Below, piece after piece: positions 1 to 12,700 of a DNA stretch of 64,000 bases. Positions within the stretch are counted from its first letter, which is position 1, and each line of letters starts with the position of its first letter. The notes under the pieces were generated by a model. The model had not been told where the DNA came from, searched no databases, and saw only the letters and a program-made list of their open reading frames with translations. Origin of the DNA: Lindgomyces ingoldianus. Its lineage: Eukaryota > Ascomycota > Dothideomycetes > Pleosporales > Lindgomycetaceae. The DNA lies in assembly GCF_010093535.1 (NCBI RefSeq), contig NW_022985176.1, positions 435,769-499,768 of the forward strand, in the 5' to 3' direction. A program made the position numbers and the translations under genes.

Positions 1-290
1 TCTTTACAATAGACTAAGAAGCTTAACTCCTTTCTAAAGAGGATTAAGCTGCCTTGTATATCTTGCAACATATATACCTCTAACCCTTGTCTACCCAACT
101 AGTACACGCCCAGCTACCCATACAGCTATAGGGACAAACCACAGCCTGCCTCCTTAACCCCGACTATCCTTTACTCTGCTCGACAGACTGTACACCTGAT
201 CCAGCTAAGTTCTTACCCTAACTCCACTAATACCCACATAGGCCGTTGTACTCCGGAAAACACCATTTCCCCGGAGTAAGGATTGTAACA
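1..290. other. Unassigned left edge with a small hairpin
   Basis: No reading frame or repeat in this stretch is recognised. Base composition is less AT-rich than the following 50 kb, so it is either a short unmutated element or an LTR end. A 7-bp inverted repeat (ACTCCGG ... CCGGAGT, positions 250-277) lies just before a TGTAACA-like end at 284-290, which resembles the 3' end of an LTR or other short element. The left side is cut by the window edge, so nothing firmer can be said. Confidence 0.3.
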
Positions 291-365
291 GTACGTTAGT
301 GCTAGAGCGGGTTGTTATAAAGTTTGTTGTGGTGTGGTCTTAGCAAATGTAAGCAACTTAGGTGT

Positions 366-846
366 TGTTAGATATGCGCACCTACTGTCAAGACAGGTGG
401 AACGCTGGACGAAAGCTGCTACATAGTACGAGCAATAAGCTCGAACAGTATGTTGCTGCAAATTGCAGCATTTTGCAGCATTTTGCAACAAATTGCAGCA
501 TGTTGCAGCAAATTGCAGCATGTTGCAGCAAATTGCAGCATTTTGCAACAAATTGCAGCATGTTGCAACAAATTGCAGCATGTTGCAGCAGTTTGCCACA
601 AATTGCAGCATTTTGCAGCATTTTGCAGCATGTTGCAGCATTTTGCAGCAAATTGCAGCATGTTGCAAGCTGGTCGCGCATAGGGCTAGTGCGCGAGGGA
701 CTCGGATCGGAAAAACAAAAGCTGAGCAACACGAGCAGAGCAAAAAAAGGATTAATAAATTAATACAATTAATAATCATCCTATACATCATATCTAAAAC
801 CCATTATTCATCTTAGGAAGCCTAGAAACAGTGCTTTAATCTAACA
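366..846 (+). mobile_element. Copia-C solo LTR (481 bp), long minisatellite allele
   Basis: The sequence starts TGTTAGAT and ends ATCTAACA (perfect 8-bp inverted ends of TG...CA type) and is flanked on both sides by the 5-bp duplication ggtgt (361-365 and 847-851). The same sequence bounds the Copia-C internal region at 20813 and 15637, so this is a solo LTR left by recombination and not a MITE. It differs from the copies at 49349, 49715 and 52075 mainly in the length of its internal minisatellite. Confidence 0.85.
451..669 (+). repeat. 10-bp minisatellite inside the LTR (about 21 units)
   Basis: The repeating unit is TTGCAGCAWW (variants ttgcaacaaa, ttgcagcatg). Because 10 is not a multiple of 3, all frames stay open and give repetitive Leu-Gln-His/Ala-Ala-Asn-Cys peptides on both strands; these frames are not genes. 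The array keeps many CpA dinucleotides although the neighbourhood is strongly mutated. Unit number differs between LTR copies: about 21 here, about 5 at 49440-49490, about 10 at 49900-49990, about 6 at 52262-52320. Confidence 0.9.
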
Positions 847-861
847 GGTGTGAGAGCAACT

Positions 862-981
862 GCTAATCCCTAACACACTAATGCGGCTAATGCTAATCCC
901 CAACACACCGATGCGGCTGATGCCAATCCCTGACACACCAATGTGGCTAATGCCAATCCCCGACACACCAATGTGGCTAGA
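862..981. repeat. 30-bp tandem repeat, four units
   Basis: Four consecutive 30-bp units of the type gctaatgccaatccccgaca... ending caatgtg are seen, differing mostly by transitions. On the minus strand the 30-bp period gives a 10-residue repeat (LATLVCRGLA-like) in a 67-codon open frame (870-1073), which is a by-product of the repeat. The same unit is present about once, inverted, at 35400-35435 in Helitron H, so the array is an expansion inside the Helitron end. Confidence 0.85.
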
Positions 982-1254
982 GAGGTGGAACAGACGCAAC
1001 TATCTATAATGTAAACATGTTTTACACAATGCATGCTAGAGTAAACTTCATGCAAATTAACAGAAAGGTGCACCTATATTAGGTATACATATTTTTTAAA
1101 AAATAATGTAAGAAATACATAAGGTGACAGAGAAATAGCGTTACCGGGGTTTATCTAAAGAAATTCTAACTAACTAGCGCGTCTAAAAGAGGAGATTCTG
1201 CTTAACTTTTTGTTCTGTAAACCTGAATATAATAAGCAGAGCAAGCTCTGCTAA
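865..1254 (+). mobile_element. Helitron-type terminus, truncated copy (hairpin + CTAA)
   Basis: About 310 bp ending at 1254 are the inverted copy of 35103-35420, the left end of Helitron H. The end has an 8-bp palindrome AGCAGAGC-aa-GCTCTGCT (1234-1251) running into CTAA, immediately followed by T (1255). The uninterrupted homologue at about 6150 shows insertion between A and T, as expected for Helitrons. Only this end is present; the rest of the element was lost before the pogo fragment at 862. Confidence 0.65.
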
Positions 1255-4200
1255 TAAAAGTAGCTTACTTATCCCTTTTAAGTAAACACTACTATGTTAT
1301 GTGTAAGTTTAATTCTTTTACTATTAAACTTAATAAGCTACTTCTTTGCTAAGATAGTCTTACCTTTTATATAAAACTTTACTTTTTATAGTTTTTTTTT
1401 TCTTTTTACACAAAATTCTTTGTTATAATACTTAAAGTGTTATTTATTTATAAGCTAGTAATACTAAAAGTGTGCTCTTTTTTATTAGTAATTAAGAAGT
1501 AGGAGTTGTATAAAGAGATGTACATGCACAGCTTTTCTTTATAGTAGTTATAGTATGTCTTAAACTAATACAGTCCTAATTTAGCAGCTCTATATAAGAG
1601 TTGTACAACCTAGAGTATTATATTTAGTAGAAAGCTCTAGCGCATTTTCTTTAGTAGCTTTGTGTATAGCGTGCGCATAAGCTTATCTATTAATTAGATG
1701 TATACTTATGTAATATTACGCAGTTTAAAATGCATTCTATACATAGCTCTTAGGCTTGCTCTTATAGCTAGAAGTAGTCTCTAGCTTATTCTCTAGATAG
1801 TTAGTAACTAAGTAAGAATTTTTTTATTTTTTTTATTTAAGTAGCTAGTAAATACTAGGCAGGATTTCTTATATAGTTAGGTTATTTTGCTTTTTACTTT
1901 TTATATAAAGTAAAGGTTAAAAATCTAACCTTTATACCTTATTAAGTTGTACACTATAACTTTAAAAGTGCTATTAGTAATTAGAGTGTTTATCTCTATA
2001 TAGTTTAATTTCTTAAATAGTTTTTTAAGTGTAGTAATTACACTATTTATATAAAGCTTAATAAATAAGGCCTAATTATCTTTCTTTTTCTAGGTTAGAA
2101 ATACCTAGTCTAGACTTTATACAGGTTTCCTTTGCCTTTTGCTTCTTTTAGTGTCTATATCTTCCCTTTACACTAGTGCAGCATTACTATTCTAAGGGGC
2201 TTAGTCTATAGTAGGCTCTAGTTCTGCCTTTACAGTATTTTTATAGGGCTGTCTTCTTTTCCTTTTCTTTAAAAGATCTCTTTATATAAAGATTAGTTTA
2301 TCTAGGTTATCTATTACAGGTAAGTTATCTTTTTTTTTTATAGTATAGTTTAACCTATGTATATTAGAGCTTTAGTAGGCTATTTTTTTTTAATAATAAT
2401 ATCTCTCTCTTTAATGCTCTTAATCTTATATAGGCTAGTCTAGCCTTTCTTCTCTCTCTATGCTATAATCTCTAAGCTAAAGAGAAAGTTAAGGACTTTA
2501 TACATTATAAAGCTATTATAAGTGTTAATTATATAATTAATGTTTACTTTTATATAGTCTTTTTAAAGTATCTTTATTACCTTTTATACTACGCTTACTT
2601 ATGTAATAATGTTTAGTAATAGTAGAAAGTCTAGGTTAATTCTTAAGTATACTCTAAAAACTAGTAGCGTGGGTACTAGACTGTGCAGGCTAGCTGTGTT
2701 GTTTAAAGCCTTAACTGCTATCTATAAGATAGCCTTATTATCTGTATAGTTACCTAGCTTAGTCTTTAGAATATTAAATGCTTATTAAAGAGGTGTGTGC
2801 GCACACTTAACCTTTCTAACTGCCTAATATGCTTCTACAGGCATCTGCCTACATATAGCTCCTATAATCTTTATATAAGCTTAAAAATCCTTTAAAGCAA
2901 AGTTTATACTAAAGTTATACATAATATAGTTTAGAGGTCCTTAATAAGTGTTAATCTAGCATTTACATAGTGCATCTTAGGTATCTTGTGTAGACATAGA
3001 TTTTAGGAATATAGTAGCCTAAAATAATATGTTTATATTAATAACATGTAAAACATCTTTATTATTAATTTATATAACATTAATAATAACTTTATAGTTA
3101 AAGTAGGTGTTATTTTTAATTATAAACTTAAATTTTTATAGAGCTTAGTTATATAATTAGCAGAGGTAGCAGAACTTCTTAATCTCTTCTAGCACTACAG
3201 CATTAATGTTATAGCTAGCGCTAGTTAGCATTTTCTAGAGTCTTTTTATGCAGGGGTGTCTAAATTAGCAGTAAAGGTAGTAAAGTTCTAATTTAGTAAA
3301 GAAGGACATAGATTTTTTTTTACTAATATTAAAAAAAAAGTGTCCTTATTTTTATATAATAAGTATAGTAGTTTTATCTTTATATATAATAATATTTAAA
3401 ATGTTGTTAAAGTATACTCTAAGTTAGTTAGCATATGCTAGTAATAGTAAAAATAGTATTAAAGTCTCTAAAATATAGTATATAACTAGACTAATTAAGT
3501 TCTAGATTTATATAGTACTAATTAATCCCTTTAGTGTCTAGCCTTTAAAGTTAATATCTATTTAGCTAAGTGTCTAATTAATTTCTATACATAAGTTCTC
3601 TTATATATACACCTTAAGTTAGAACTTACTAATAGTAGAAATCTTTGCTACGCCTATGTCCTATAGTTTACCTTAGTATACTATATAGTATTAGTTATTA
3701 AGAATAAACTGCTTAGCATACTTTTTAGGTTTAATGCTGTAGATGTCCTCTTCTATTACATAGTGTAGATAAGTAGTAGAGGTAAAATAGTTAATAGCTT
3801 TTTTAGCATTTTTACTTTTCTATTTTATTTTCTTTATATTATGTAAATTATTTTTTTCCTTAGAGTAACTTTTAAAGTTTTAGATATATAAAGTAATAGC
3901 TTTATATAATAAAGTCTTTTTATAAAAATTTTTATATAAGGCAACATACTAGTTTTTTACTTATCTATAGTTATTATAAAGGTAGTTTAATAACTAATAT
4001 TCTTTCTTATAGTAAATAAAGCACTTCTTTGTCTACGTATAGTTATCTCTAAATTATAGCCTAAACCTAAATAAACATCTTCTATGTTGTTCTCTTCTAC
4101 GCAGAGGGAAGCTTTCCTTTTATTATGTAGACTTTTGTTATGCAGAGTTATATTAGCAGTCTATGTAGTATGCATTAAGCAGTTTCTAGAAGTATTAGTT

Positions 4201-5500
4201 TACCCTTTAGTCTATAGTAACTTAAAGTAATGCTTATAAGTTGCTAAATAAAGCTTTATATAAGGGCTTAATAGTAAATATAGCATGTTCTAGTTCTAGT
4301 TATCTTTAACAGGCTTATATAATAGTAGTGTGCAGTAGAACATTTTTTTAAAATTTTATTTTTAGTGCTCTTTATATAAGTGTAAGCTTATTAATTATTA
4401 TTTTAAAAACTTTATATAAACTTTTATTAAAGTTTTTTTATTAGTATTATGTAAAAGTTATTATTATTTAGTTTATCTAGTACTAGCTATAGTTTACATT
4501 AGTGTTAAAGTAACTACTTAAGGTGTTATATAAATGCTTCTAGTTATATCTAAGGCCTATGTTATATATATAGTACATATTTACCTAACTTTTTAGAATA
4601 TTTAGAAAGATGTCTATGTACTAAGTTTTCTAAATATCTAGCTATTAACATAAATTAATAAAGATCTTTATTTTATTTATAAAAATGTTATATAGTTAAC
4701 TTATATAGTTATTATTTTTTTATGCTTTTTAAAATTATATAATTTTATCTACTAAAAGTTTTTCTTTAGCAGTTTCTCTTTAGAGTAGAAGTTTATATAG
4801 GTTGTAATGTAGTATAAATTGTGCAGGTAGTATTAGTAGTGCATACACTACTGCAGGCAGTGGTGTGTACAATTAAGAGTGTAGAGCAGGCGTTAGGTAG
4901 AGTGGCATGTATTGTTTGTACAGTAATTAGTGTAGTACTAGCTAAAGTGTAGAAGCAGGTAATGCTAGTATGTTTAGTGTTATTAGTAGCATTATATTTA
5001 GTCTGCTTCTATATAGAGCTTTATATAGTAATAAAGGTTATGTATAAAGCTTTTTTAGTGTAATTACTTTCTTTTATGCTATATTATACAGCTTTTAGGC
5101 TTAAGTACCTTTATTATGTAGCTATAGTGTAATTTCTTTATTCTTTAGCACTTATATAAGCTCTCTTTTAAACACGCAGCTAAGTACTAAGAAGTCTTAT
5201 AGTGTTTATTTTTTAAAATCCTTTATATACAAACTTAGAAAGGTAGCGCCCTTTTAAGTTATTATGCATAGATTAGTAATTATGTAACTTATATATAATT
5301 AAGTTTATAGGCTTATTAAAGCTTCTAACATGTTAATCTTGTTATTCTAGTACTCTAGGCTAGTCTTATTCTATAGTGTTGCCTTTAATATCCTTATGTC
5401 CTTTATAAGTTATTTATATAATAGAAATTATTTCTTATTCTTCTTATTATTATATAGAGTTGTTAGTTACTAGTAGGATTTTATTATAATAGTATAGTTA
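1255..5500 (-). pseudogene. Copia-A polyprotein remnant (copy 1)
   Basis: Reading the minus strand, 3330 down to about 2600 is the counterpart of the integrase block at 9170-9900: a His-Pro...Lys-Arg-Leu start, an Ile-Val-Asp-type catalytic stretch and a segment of the type LVPTLLVFxAY. Reverse transcriptase-side sequence follows towards 1300. Stops are TAG/TAA at positions where the less damaged copies have Gln or Trp. No start or end can be assigned. Function known for the family: reverse transcription and integration of the element RNA; inferred dead here. Confidence 0.6.
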
Positions 5501-5811
5501 ATTACTTTTCTAGTAGATCACGTAGGTACTGCTGTTGTCTAGCTGCTAGGTTGTACAGCTTTAATAGCTTTAGTGTGCGCCTTACACTATCTCCTTCTTA
5601 CTTTGTACAGTAGCAGAGCTTGCTGTATAATGCAAAGGATTAATTTACTATTCTAAAGGATAGGTAACTAAACAAAGTACCTTACAGGGCGTAAGTGCTC
5701 TATTGTTACTTTTTCTAGGGGATAAGTAATAAAATAAAGTACCTTATAAAGTGTAGGTACTTTATTATTACTCTTGCTAATTTACAGTTAATTAAATTAA
5801 CTACTAATTAG

Positions 5812-6091
5812 TGTTAAATAGGCTCTAACAGCTAGCTGCTTATAGTATAAGCACTTAAGTAGTAAGAGTAAGAGTAGTGTACAGTGTGCACAGTGTACAA
5901 GGTAGGTAAGGTAAGGGCAACATGTTTCTAGTTCTATTGCTCTTATCTTTCCTCTGTACAGAGGAAAAGGGGGATATTTAAATGTTTGCGCACAAAGGTT
6001 CGCGCACAAGTATCATGTGACATAGATACGTGGTCCTGCTCGTGCGCGATCGCTCGTATCCAGATCGTGACGCTGCTGCTGCGTACAGACA
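5812..6091 (-). repeat. Copia-A 5' LTR (copy 1)
   Basis: This is a 280-bp LTR that on the minus strand starts TGTCTGTACGCAGCAGC and ends TTTAACA. It matches the 266-bp LTRs at 6450 and 13513 and the LTR at 47934. It contains a GC-rich, poorly mutated first half (CGATCGCGCACGAGC motif) and the stem CCTCTGTACAGAGG (5951-5964). The right flanking pentamer is tatac (6092-6096); the matching left one is not in view because the other LTR is lost. Confidence 0.85.
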
Positions 6092-6449
6092 TATACCTCT
6101 TTTATATATTACTTAACATATTATTATACAGCATTTTTATTCTCTAAGTTAATTATATAAAGGTAGCTTACTTATCTTTCTTAAGTAAAAACTACTATGT
6201 TATATGTAAGTTTAATTTTTTTACTATTAAACTTAATAAGCTGCTTTTTTACTAAAATAGTCTTACCTTTTATATAAAACTTTACTTTTTATGGTTTTTT
6301 TTTTCCTTTTACATAAAATTTTTTATTATAATACTTAAAGTGTTATCTATTTATAGGCTAGTAATACTAAAAGTGTGCTTTTTTTTATTAGTAATTAAAA
6401 AGTAGAAGTTATATTAAAAGATATGCATACGCAGCTTTTTTTTTATAGT
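6092..6449 (-). mobile_element. Copia-A copy 2, fragment a
   Basis: Homologous to 1255-1545 of copy 1 and, inverted, to 12070-12420 of the plus-strand copy. It is the leftmost visible piece of the oldest layer. It stops at 6449, where a complete Copia-A inserted (duplicated pentamer atagt at 6445-6449 and 13779-13783), and resumes at 13779. It carries only decayed polyprotein sequence. Confidence 0.75.
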
Positions 6450-6715
6450 TGTCCGTACGCAGCAGCAGCGTCGCGTCCTGGATACGAGCGATCGCGCACG
6501 AGCAGGATCACGTATCTATGTCACATGATGCTCGTGCGCGAACCTCTGTGCGCGAACATCTAGATATCCCCCTTTTCCTCTGTACAGAGGAAAAACAAGA
6601 AGCAATTAACACTAGTTACCTAACACCCCTGTGCAATGTTTACACTGTGCAAACCTCTCTATCTTGTACGCATTTGCTAACACTAAGTGCTAGCTAGCAG
6701 AGAGTCTATTTAACA
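6450..6715 (+). repeat. Copia-A 5' LTR
   Basis: Begins TGTCCGTACGCAGCAGC and ends TATTTAACA. A 14-bp palindrome CCTCTGTACAGAGG lies at 6579-6592. An 82-codon open frame across it (6449-6697) exists only because the LTR is GC-rich and short. A promoter would be expected here from the family, but no clear TATA element is visible. Confidence 0.85.
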
Positions 6716-9700
6716 CTAATTAGTAGTTTAAATACTATAAAAGAGGAAGCTCTTTTTATACCTTTCTATTTAAAAGTTTATGTATAAGAAAAATTCTTTT
6801 TCTTACTACTTTAACTATAAATTAGCAAAAGTAAAGACAGAGTCTAATTTACATGTAAGTAGCTATAAATCTTTATTTAGTTACCTAAGTAAAAGCAAAA
6901 AACCTGTCTATATAATACTATTTAGAGGTATTATACAAATAGTAGTGCTTATTTAATGCTAGGAGGTCTATTTTATCTTTTTGCATAAGGCTGTTTAGAG
7001 GCAGCGTACAACAAGAAGTAAGACAGCGCGCAACAACACATAATTAACTACTATAGAGCAATAAGCAACGCCAGCTCTATCTATAACTAGCTAACATAAC
7101 ATATTAATGTATAACTAATACATACCTTTTATAGGCATCTTAGTAAAGACCCTAGCAAAGCAGACAAACATTAAAAATTAAGTAGATAAAATTAAACTAT
7201 TAAATAACACACTTAAAAAAAAGCTTAATTTATACGCAGCTAACTTAATTATAAAACTCTACATGTTAAGCATAATAGACATATGTACGCTTAAAAACTT
7301 TTAGAATAGTTTTATAAAGTAAGAGCTTGTACACTTTAAAGATCTTAGCTAACTATTCTTATAAAAACTAATTACTACTCTATAGAATAAGAGCATTAGC
7401 TTTAAGAAGGACATAATAAAGGCTACTACACTATATAAACTTATAAAAGAAGAACACATGTTTACTGTCCTACTAAAGCATTATATAAAACTATTACTAC
7501 TATTACTAGTCTTAACGCAACAGAGGATGTCTCTGTATAAATTACCTATAGACCTAATACTTCCTCTATAATTAGTATAACTACCTTGCAATAGCTTACT
7601 GTACAAGAGCACAACTAGGCAGCTACATATTCCTGTAGCCACAGCTCCACATAAGATTCCCTAAAGCTTGTACCTACTACATATAATTTAATTACTATAC
7701 AATCTATACTAACTTCTACCTACACAAGATATTACAGCAGAGAACTTTACGCCTAAGAAGGTTGTATAATTCTAAAAGGCATAAAAGAAGAAGAATAACT
7801 ACATAGAGCAACTATATAATATCTTAGCTAATAAAGCTATAGTATTTATTAAGCTCTACTAATGCTTTACTATTTCTAAGGCATTATACACAAGCATCTT
7901 TCTTAATATTCTTAAAAGGCGCGCACACATGTTCTACCTTTATAATATTAGTCTAGGATAATTATAGAAGTTACTGTACAAGCAGCTTAGTAATTACTTT
8001 AATACTAATGTAAACTATAACTAGTATTAGACAGATTAGACAATAATAAGCTTTACATAAAGTAAGTAGAAAAACTTTATAAAAACTTTATATAAAGCTT
8101 TTAAAGCTATAATTAATAAACTTACTCTTACATAAAAAGCTCTTAGTCTATAATTTTAAAGTAAAATACTGCTTTACACTACTATTATATAAGCATGCTA
8201 AAGGCAACCTAAACTTAAATAAGCAATGTTTTTAATTAAGCCTATATATAAGGCACTGTATAGTAACCTCTATTTAGCACTTTAAGTTATAATTAATTAA
8301 TAGAATAATGTATTTATAAACAAATTCTAGAACATATACTACACTAATAAGTAATATAGCTTACTATGTACACATAGCTATTAACAACATAGAAGAAGCT
8401 TAAGAGGATATAGAGAATTATTTAGACTATAGTTCTCTACATAATTAAAGTAATGCTTTATTTATTATAAAAAAGAATGTTAGTTAATAAATTATCTTTA
8501 CATAAATTAATTCTATGTAAAATGCTAATATATCTTTTTATATAAAAAATTCTATAATAAGACACTAATATGTAAAAAGGTAAATGTGTACATTTAAAAG
8601 TTTAAAGGTAAACTAAAGTAGAAGAAAAAAAAGTTGCACAATAATAACAACCTAAATAAAAAGAAAAGTAAGGAGATTATTAACTACCTTACTAATGCTA
8701 TATTTTTTTACTGTGTGACTGCAGAGGACATCTACAGCCTAGAACCTAAAGAATACGCAGAACAGTTTATTCTTAAAGATTAATACTATATAGTATACTA
8801 AGGTAAACTATAGGATACTAGTGTAGTAAAAATCTCTACTGTAGAGAAGCTATAACTTAAAGCATACCTATAAGAATTCCCTTATATAAAAGTAGACTAG
8901 ACACTAAGAAAAAAAAGTATTAGCTTTAAAAAATAAAAATTAATAGAATTAATTAGTACTATATAAATTACTAACTTAGTTAGTAATGTAACGTATTACA
9001 TTCTAGAGACTCTAACACTGTTCCTACTATCTCTAGCAGACATAGACTAAATAAGTGTGTACTTTAACAACATTTTAAATATTATTATACACAAAGACAA
9101 AACTACTGTCTTTATTATATAAAAATAAAGACACTTTTTTTTTAATGTTAGTAAAGAAGAATTTATGTCTTTTTTTACTAAATTAAAACTCTACTGCCTC
9201 TACTACTAATTTAGACACCCCTGCACAAAGAGACTTTAGAAGATGCTAACTAGCGCTAGCCACAACATTAATGCTGCAGTGCTAGAAGAGATTAAGAAGT
9301 TCTACTACCTCTGCTAATTATATAACTAGGCCCTGTAAAGATTTAAGTTTATAATTAAGAATAACACTTACTTTAACTATAAAGTTATTATTAATGTTGT
9401 ATAAATTAATAATAGGGATGTCCTATATATTATTAATGTAGACACATTATTTTAGGCTGCCACATTCCTAAAATCTATGTCCACACAAGATACCTAGGAT
9501 GCACTGTGCAAATGCTAGATTAACACCTATTAAGAACCCCTAGACTATATTATATATAACTCTAGTATAAACTTTGCTTTAGAGGATTTTTAAGCTTATG
9601 TAAAGATTATAAAAGCTACATGCAGGCAGATGCCTATAAAAGCACATTAGGCAGTTAGAAAAGTTAAGCGCGCGCACGCACCTCTCTAACAAGTGTTTAA

Positions 9701-12700
9701 CATTCTAAAGACTAAGCTAGGTAACTGTACAGATAATAAGGCTATCCTGCAGATAGCAGTTAAGGCTCTAAATAACACAGCTAGCCCACACAGTCTAGTA
9801 CCTACACTGCTAGTCTTTAGAGCATACCTAAGAATTAACCTAGACTTTCTACTATTACTAGACATTATTACACAAGCAAGCGCTGTATAAAAGGTAATAA
9901 AAATACTTTAAAAAAACTATGTAAAAGTAAACATTAATTATGTAATTAACACTTATAATAGCTTTATAACGTACTTCATGGGCGAGTTGCTCACACACCT
10001 GAGTCGCTCACTTTTGCCAAGACCCCACTAAACCACCCTTCCTACACTAATGCATTCCCCACAACACTACTTAGACGCGCTAAAAGAACATTAGATACAG
10101 CTTACGCTCTAAGCTTTTAAATAAAACATAAAACTCTTAAAGAAATGTGCTGTAGCTATGTGCAGGGTCCTATAAAAAATAATAAATAACTATAGCGCTA
10201 GACAACCTTTACAAGCTAATTCTACAGCTAAATTATAGAGGCTAGGCAATAAAAAGGAGCAGGTGATTATTAAGACTATACTTAAGCTATATGCGCGAGG
10301 AATTTCCCCTTAGATAGCATTTGTGGCTAATATAGCTAATTCTTTGCGCGCTAAGCGTAATCTAGGCTATGTTTGCATAAACTAGCCTAGTACGTTTGTG
10401 AAGCGTTATTTAGAGCTTAAAGTAACGTTTAAGCGTAAGTACAACTATAAGAGAGCCCTCTGCAAGAGTCCTAGGGTAATTTAGGGCAGGTTTAGCCTTG
10501 TAGAGAATATTAAAGCTAAGTATAGCATCTAGGATAATAACACGTACAACTTTAGCAAGACAGGGTTTATAATTAGCTAGATATCTCTTAACTATACTTG
10601 CGCTTAAAACTTCACTTTAAGCTCTAAATAACGCTTTACAAACGTACTAGGCTAGTTTATGCAAACATGGCCTAGATTACGCTTAGCGCGCAAAGAATTA
10701 GCTATATTAGCCACAAATGCTATCTAAGGGGAAATTCCTCGCGCATATAGCTTAAGTATAGTCTTAATAATCACCTGCTCCTTTTTATTGCCTAGCCTCT
10801 GTGATTTAGCTGTAGAATTAGCTTATAAAGGTTGTCTAGTGCTATAGTTATTTGTTGTTTTTTACAGGACCTTGCACATAGCTATAGCACATTTCTTTAA
10901 GAGTTTTATGTCTTATTTAAAAGCTTAGAGCGCAAGCTGTATCTAACGTTCTTTTAGCGCGTCTAAGTAGTGTTGTGGGGAATGCATTGGTGTAGGAAGG
11001 GTGGTTTGGTGGGGTCTTAGCAAAAGTGAGCGACTCGGGTGTGTGAGCAACTCGCCCATGAAGTACGTTAACATATAAAGTTCTTAACCTCCCCCATATA
11101 AAGTTCTTAACCTCCCCCTTAGCTTAAAGATTATAGCATAAAGAAAGAAGAAAGGCTAGACTAGCCTATATAAGATTAAAAGCATTAAAAAGAGAGATGT
11201 TATTATTAAAAAGAAAAATAGCCTACTAAAGCTCTAATATACACAGGTTAAACTATACTATAAAGAAAAAAAAGAAGATAACCTACCTGCAATAGATAAC
11301 CTAGATAAACTAATCCCTATATAAAAAGATCTTCTAAAGAAGAGGAAGAGAGAACAGCCTTATAAGAATGTTACAAAGGCAGAACTAGAGCCTACTACAG
11401 ACTAAGCCCCTTAGGATAGCAATGCCGCACTAGTGCAAAGGGAAGATATAGATACTAGAAGAAGTAAAAGGCAAAGGAAACCTGCATAAAGTCTAGACTA
11501 GATATTCCTAACCTAGAAGAAAAAAGATAATTAAGCTTTATCTATTAAGCTCTATATAAATAGTGTAATTACTACACCTAAAAAACTATTTAAGGAATTA
11601 GACTGCATAGAGATAGACACCTTAATTACTAATAGCACTTTTAAGGTTATAGTGTACAACTTAATAAGGCATAAAAGTTAGATTTTTAACCTCTGCCTTA
11701 TATAAAAAGTAAAAGGTAAAATAACCTAACTATATAAGAAATCCTGCCTAGTGTTTACTAGCTACTTAGATAAAGAGAAGAAAGAAATCCTTACTTAGTT
11801 ACTAACTATTTAAAAAATAAGCTAAAGACTACTCTTAGCTATAAAAGTAAGCCTAAGAGCTATGTACAGAATGCATTTTAAACTATGTAATATTACATAA
11901 GCATATATCTAATTAATAGATAAGCTTATGCGCACGCTGTACATAAAGCTACTAAAGGAGATGCGCTAGAGCTTTCTACTAAATACAATACTCTAGGTTG
12001 TACAACCCTTATATAGAGCTGCTAAATTAGGACTGTATTAGTTTAAGATATATTATAACTACTATAAAAAAAAGCTGCGCATGCACATCTCTTTATATAA
12101 CCCCTACCTTTTAATTACTAATAAAGAAGAGCACACTTTTAGTATTACTAGCCTATAGACAGACAACACTTTAAGCATTATAACAAAGAATTTTGCATAA
12201 AGAGAAGAAAAAAAACTGTAGAAAGTAAAGTTCTATATAAAGGGTAAGACTATTTTAGCAAAGAAGCAACCTATTAAGTTTAACAGTAGAAGAATTAAAC
12301 TTACACATAACATAAGAGTTTTTACTTAAAAGAGATAAGTAAGCTACCTTTATATAATTAACCTAAAGGACAAGAATGCTGCACAATAATATGTTAAGTA
12401 ATATGCAAAAGGGGTATATATTGCATCTATGTGTTAACTAAAGGCAGCATTTAACCTTTTTATTACTGCATAAACTATAGACCCTTTGCACAACAACATT
12501 AACACACTTAACGCATAAATCTAATAGCAGATAGATAATAGTAAGCGTAGTCTTACCTTTCTACTATTACAGCTTAATTATGTAAAGCTGTTTATCTTTA
12601 TAAATAGATTATTTACTAATAATAAAGACCTTAGCTTACAGCTAAAATTCTTAATTATATTAGGTAATAAAGACTGTACAGAGTAAAGCAACTACTTTAA

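Larger units (their letters stand above)
291..864. mobile_element. Truncated pogo/Fot1-type element end, split by a solo LTR
   Basis: Positions 298-365 plus 852-864 match the inverted left end of the pogo element at 39064-40927: the shared stretch runs from agtgctagagcgggttgt through gtcttagcaa to a subterminal copy of the gcaact/gtgtgagag motif. The terminal ACGTAC end itself is lost and the sequence passes directly into a 30-bp tandem repeat at 862. The fragment is interrupted by a complete Copia-C solo LTR (366-846) with the duplication ggtgt. It carries no coding sequence. Confidence 0.6.
1255..6091 (-). mobile_element. Copia-A copy 1 (truncated retrotransposon)
   Basis: This is an internal region plus one 5' LTR (5812-6091) of a Ty1/Copia-like element read on the minus strand. 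It is homologous throughout to the complete plus-strand copy at 6450-13778. The left end at 1255 is cut by the Helitron terminus, so the RNase H end and 3' LTR are missing. The right LTR end abuts a piece of Copia-A copy 2 at 6092, so copy 1 inserted into copy 2. The whole element is dense in TAA/TAG and TpA; no functional frame survives. Confidence 0.75.

Noticed and set aside
451..669. Regularly spaced repeats as a possible CRISPR array
   Set aside because: Units are 10 bp, contiguous and without unique spacers; the genome is fungal.
315..816. Several overlapping open frames rich in Cys, Leu, Gln, His on both strands
   Set aside because: They are produced by the 10-bp minisatellite, which keeps all frames open; same effect at 49340-50108 and 52162-52407. 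No start context, domain or strand preference.
366..846. First reading as a MITE with TGTTAGAT terminal inverted repeats
   Set aside because: TG...CA ends, 5-bp duplications and the position of the same sequence at both ends of the Copia-C coding region with a polypurine tract show that it is an LTR.
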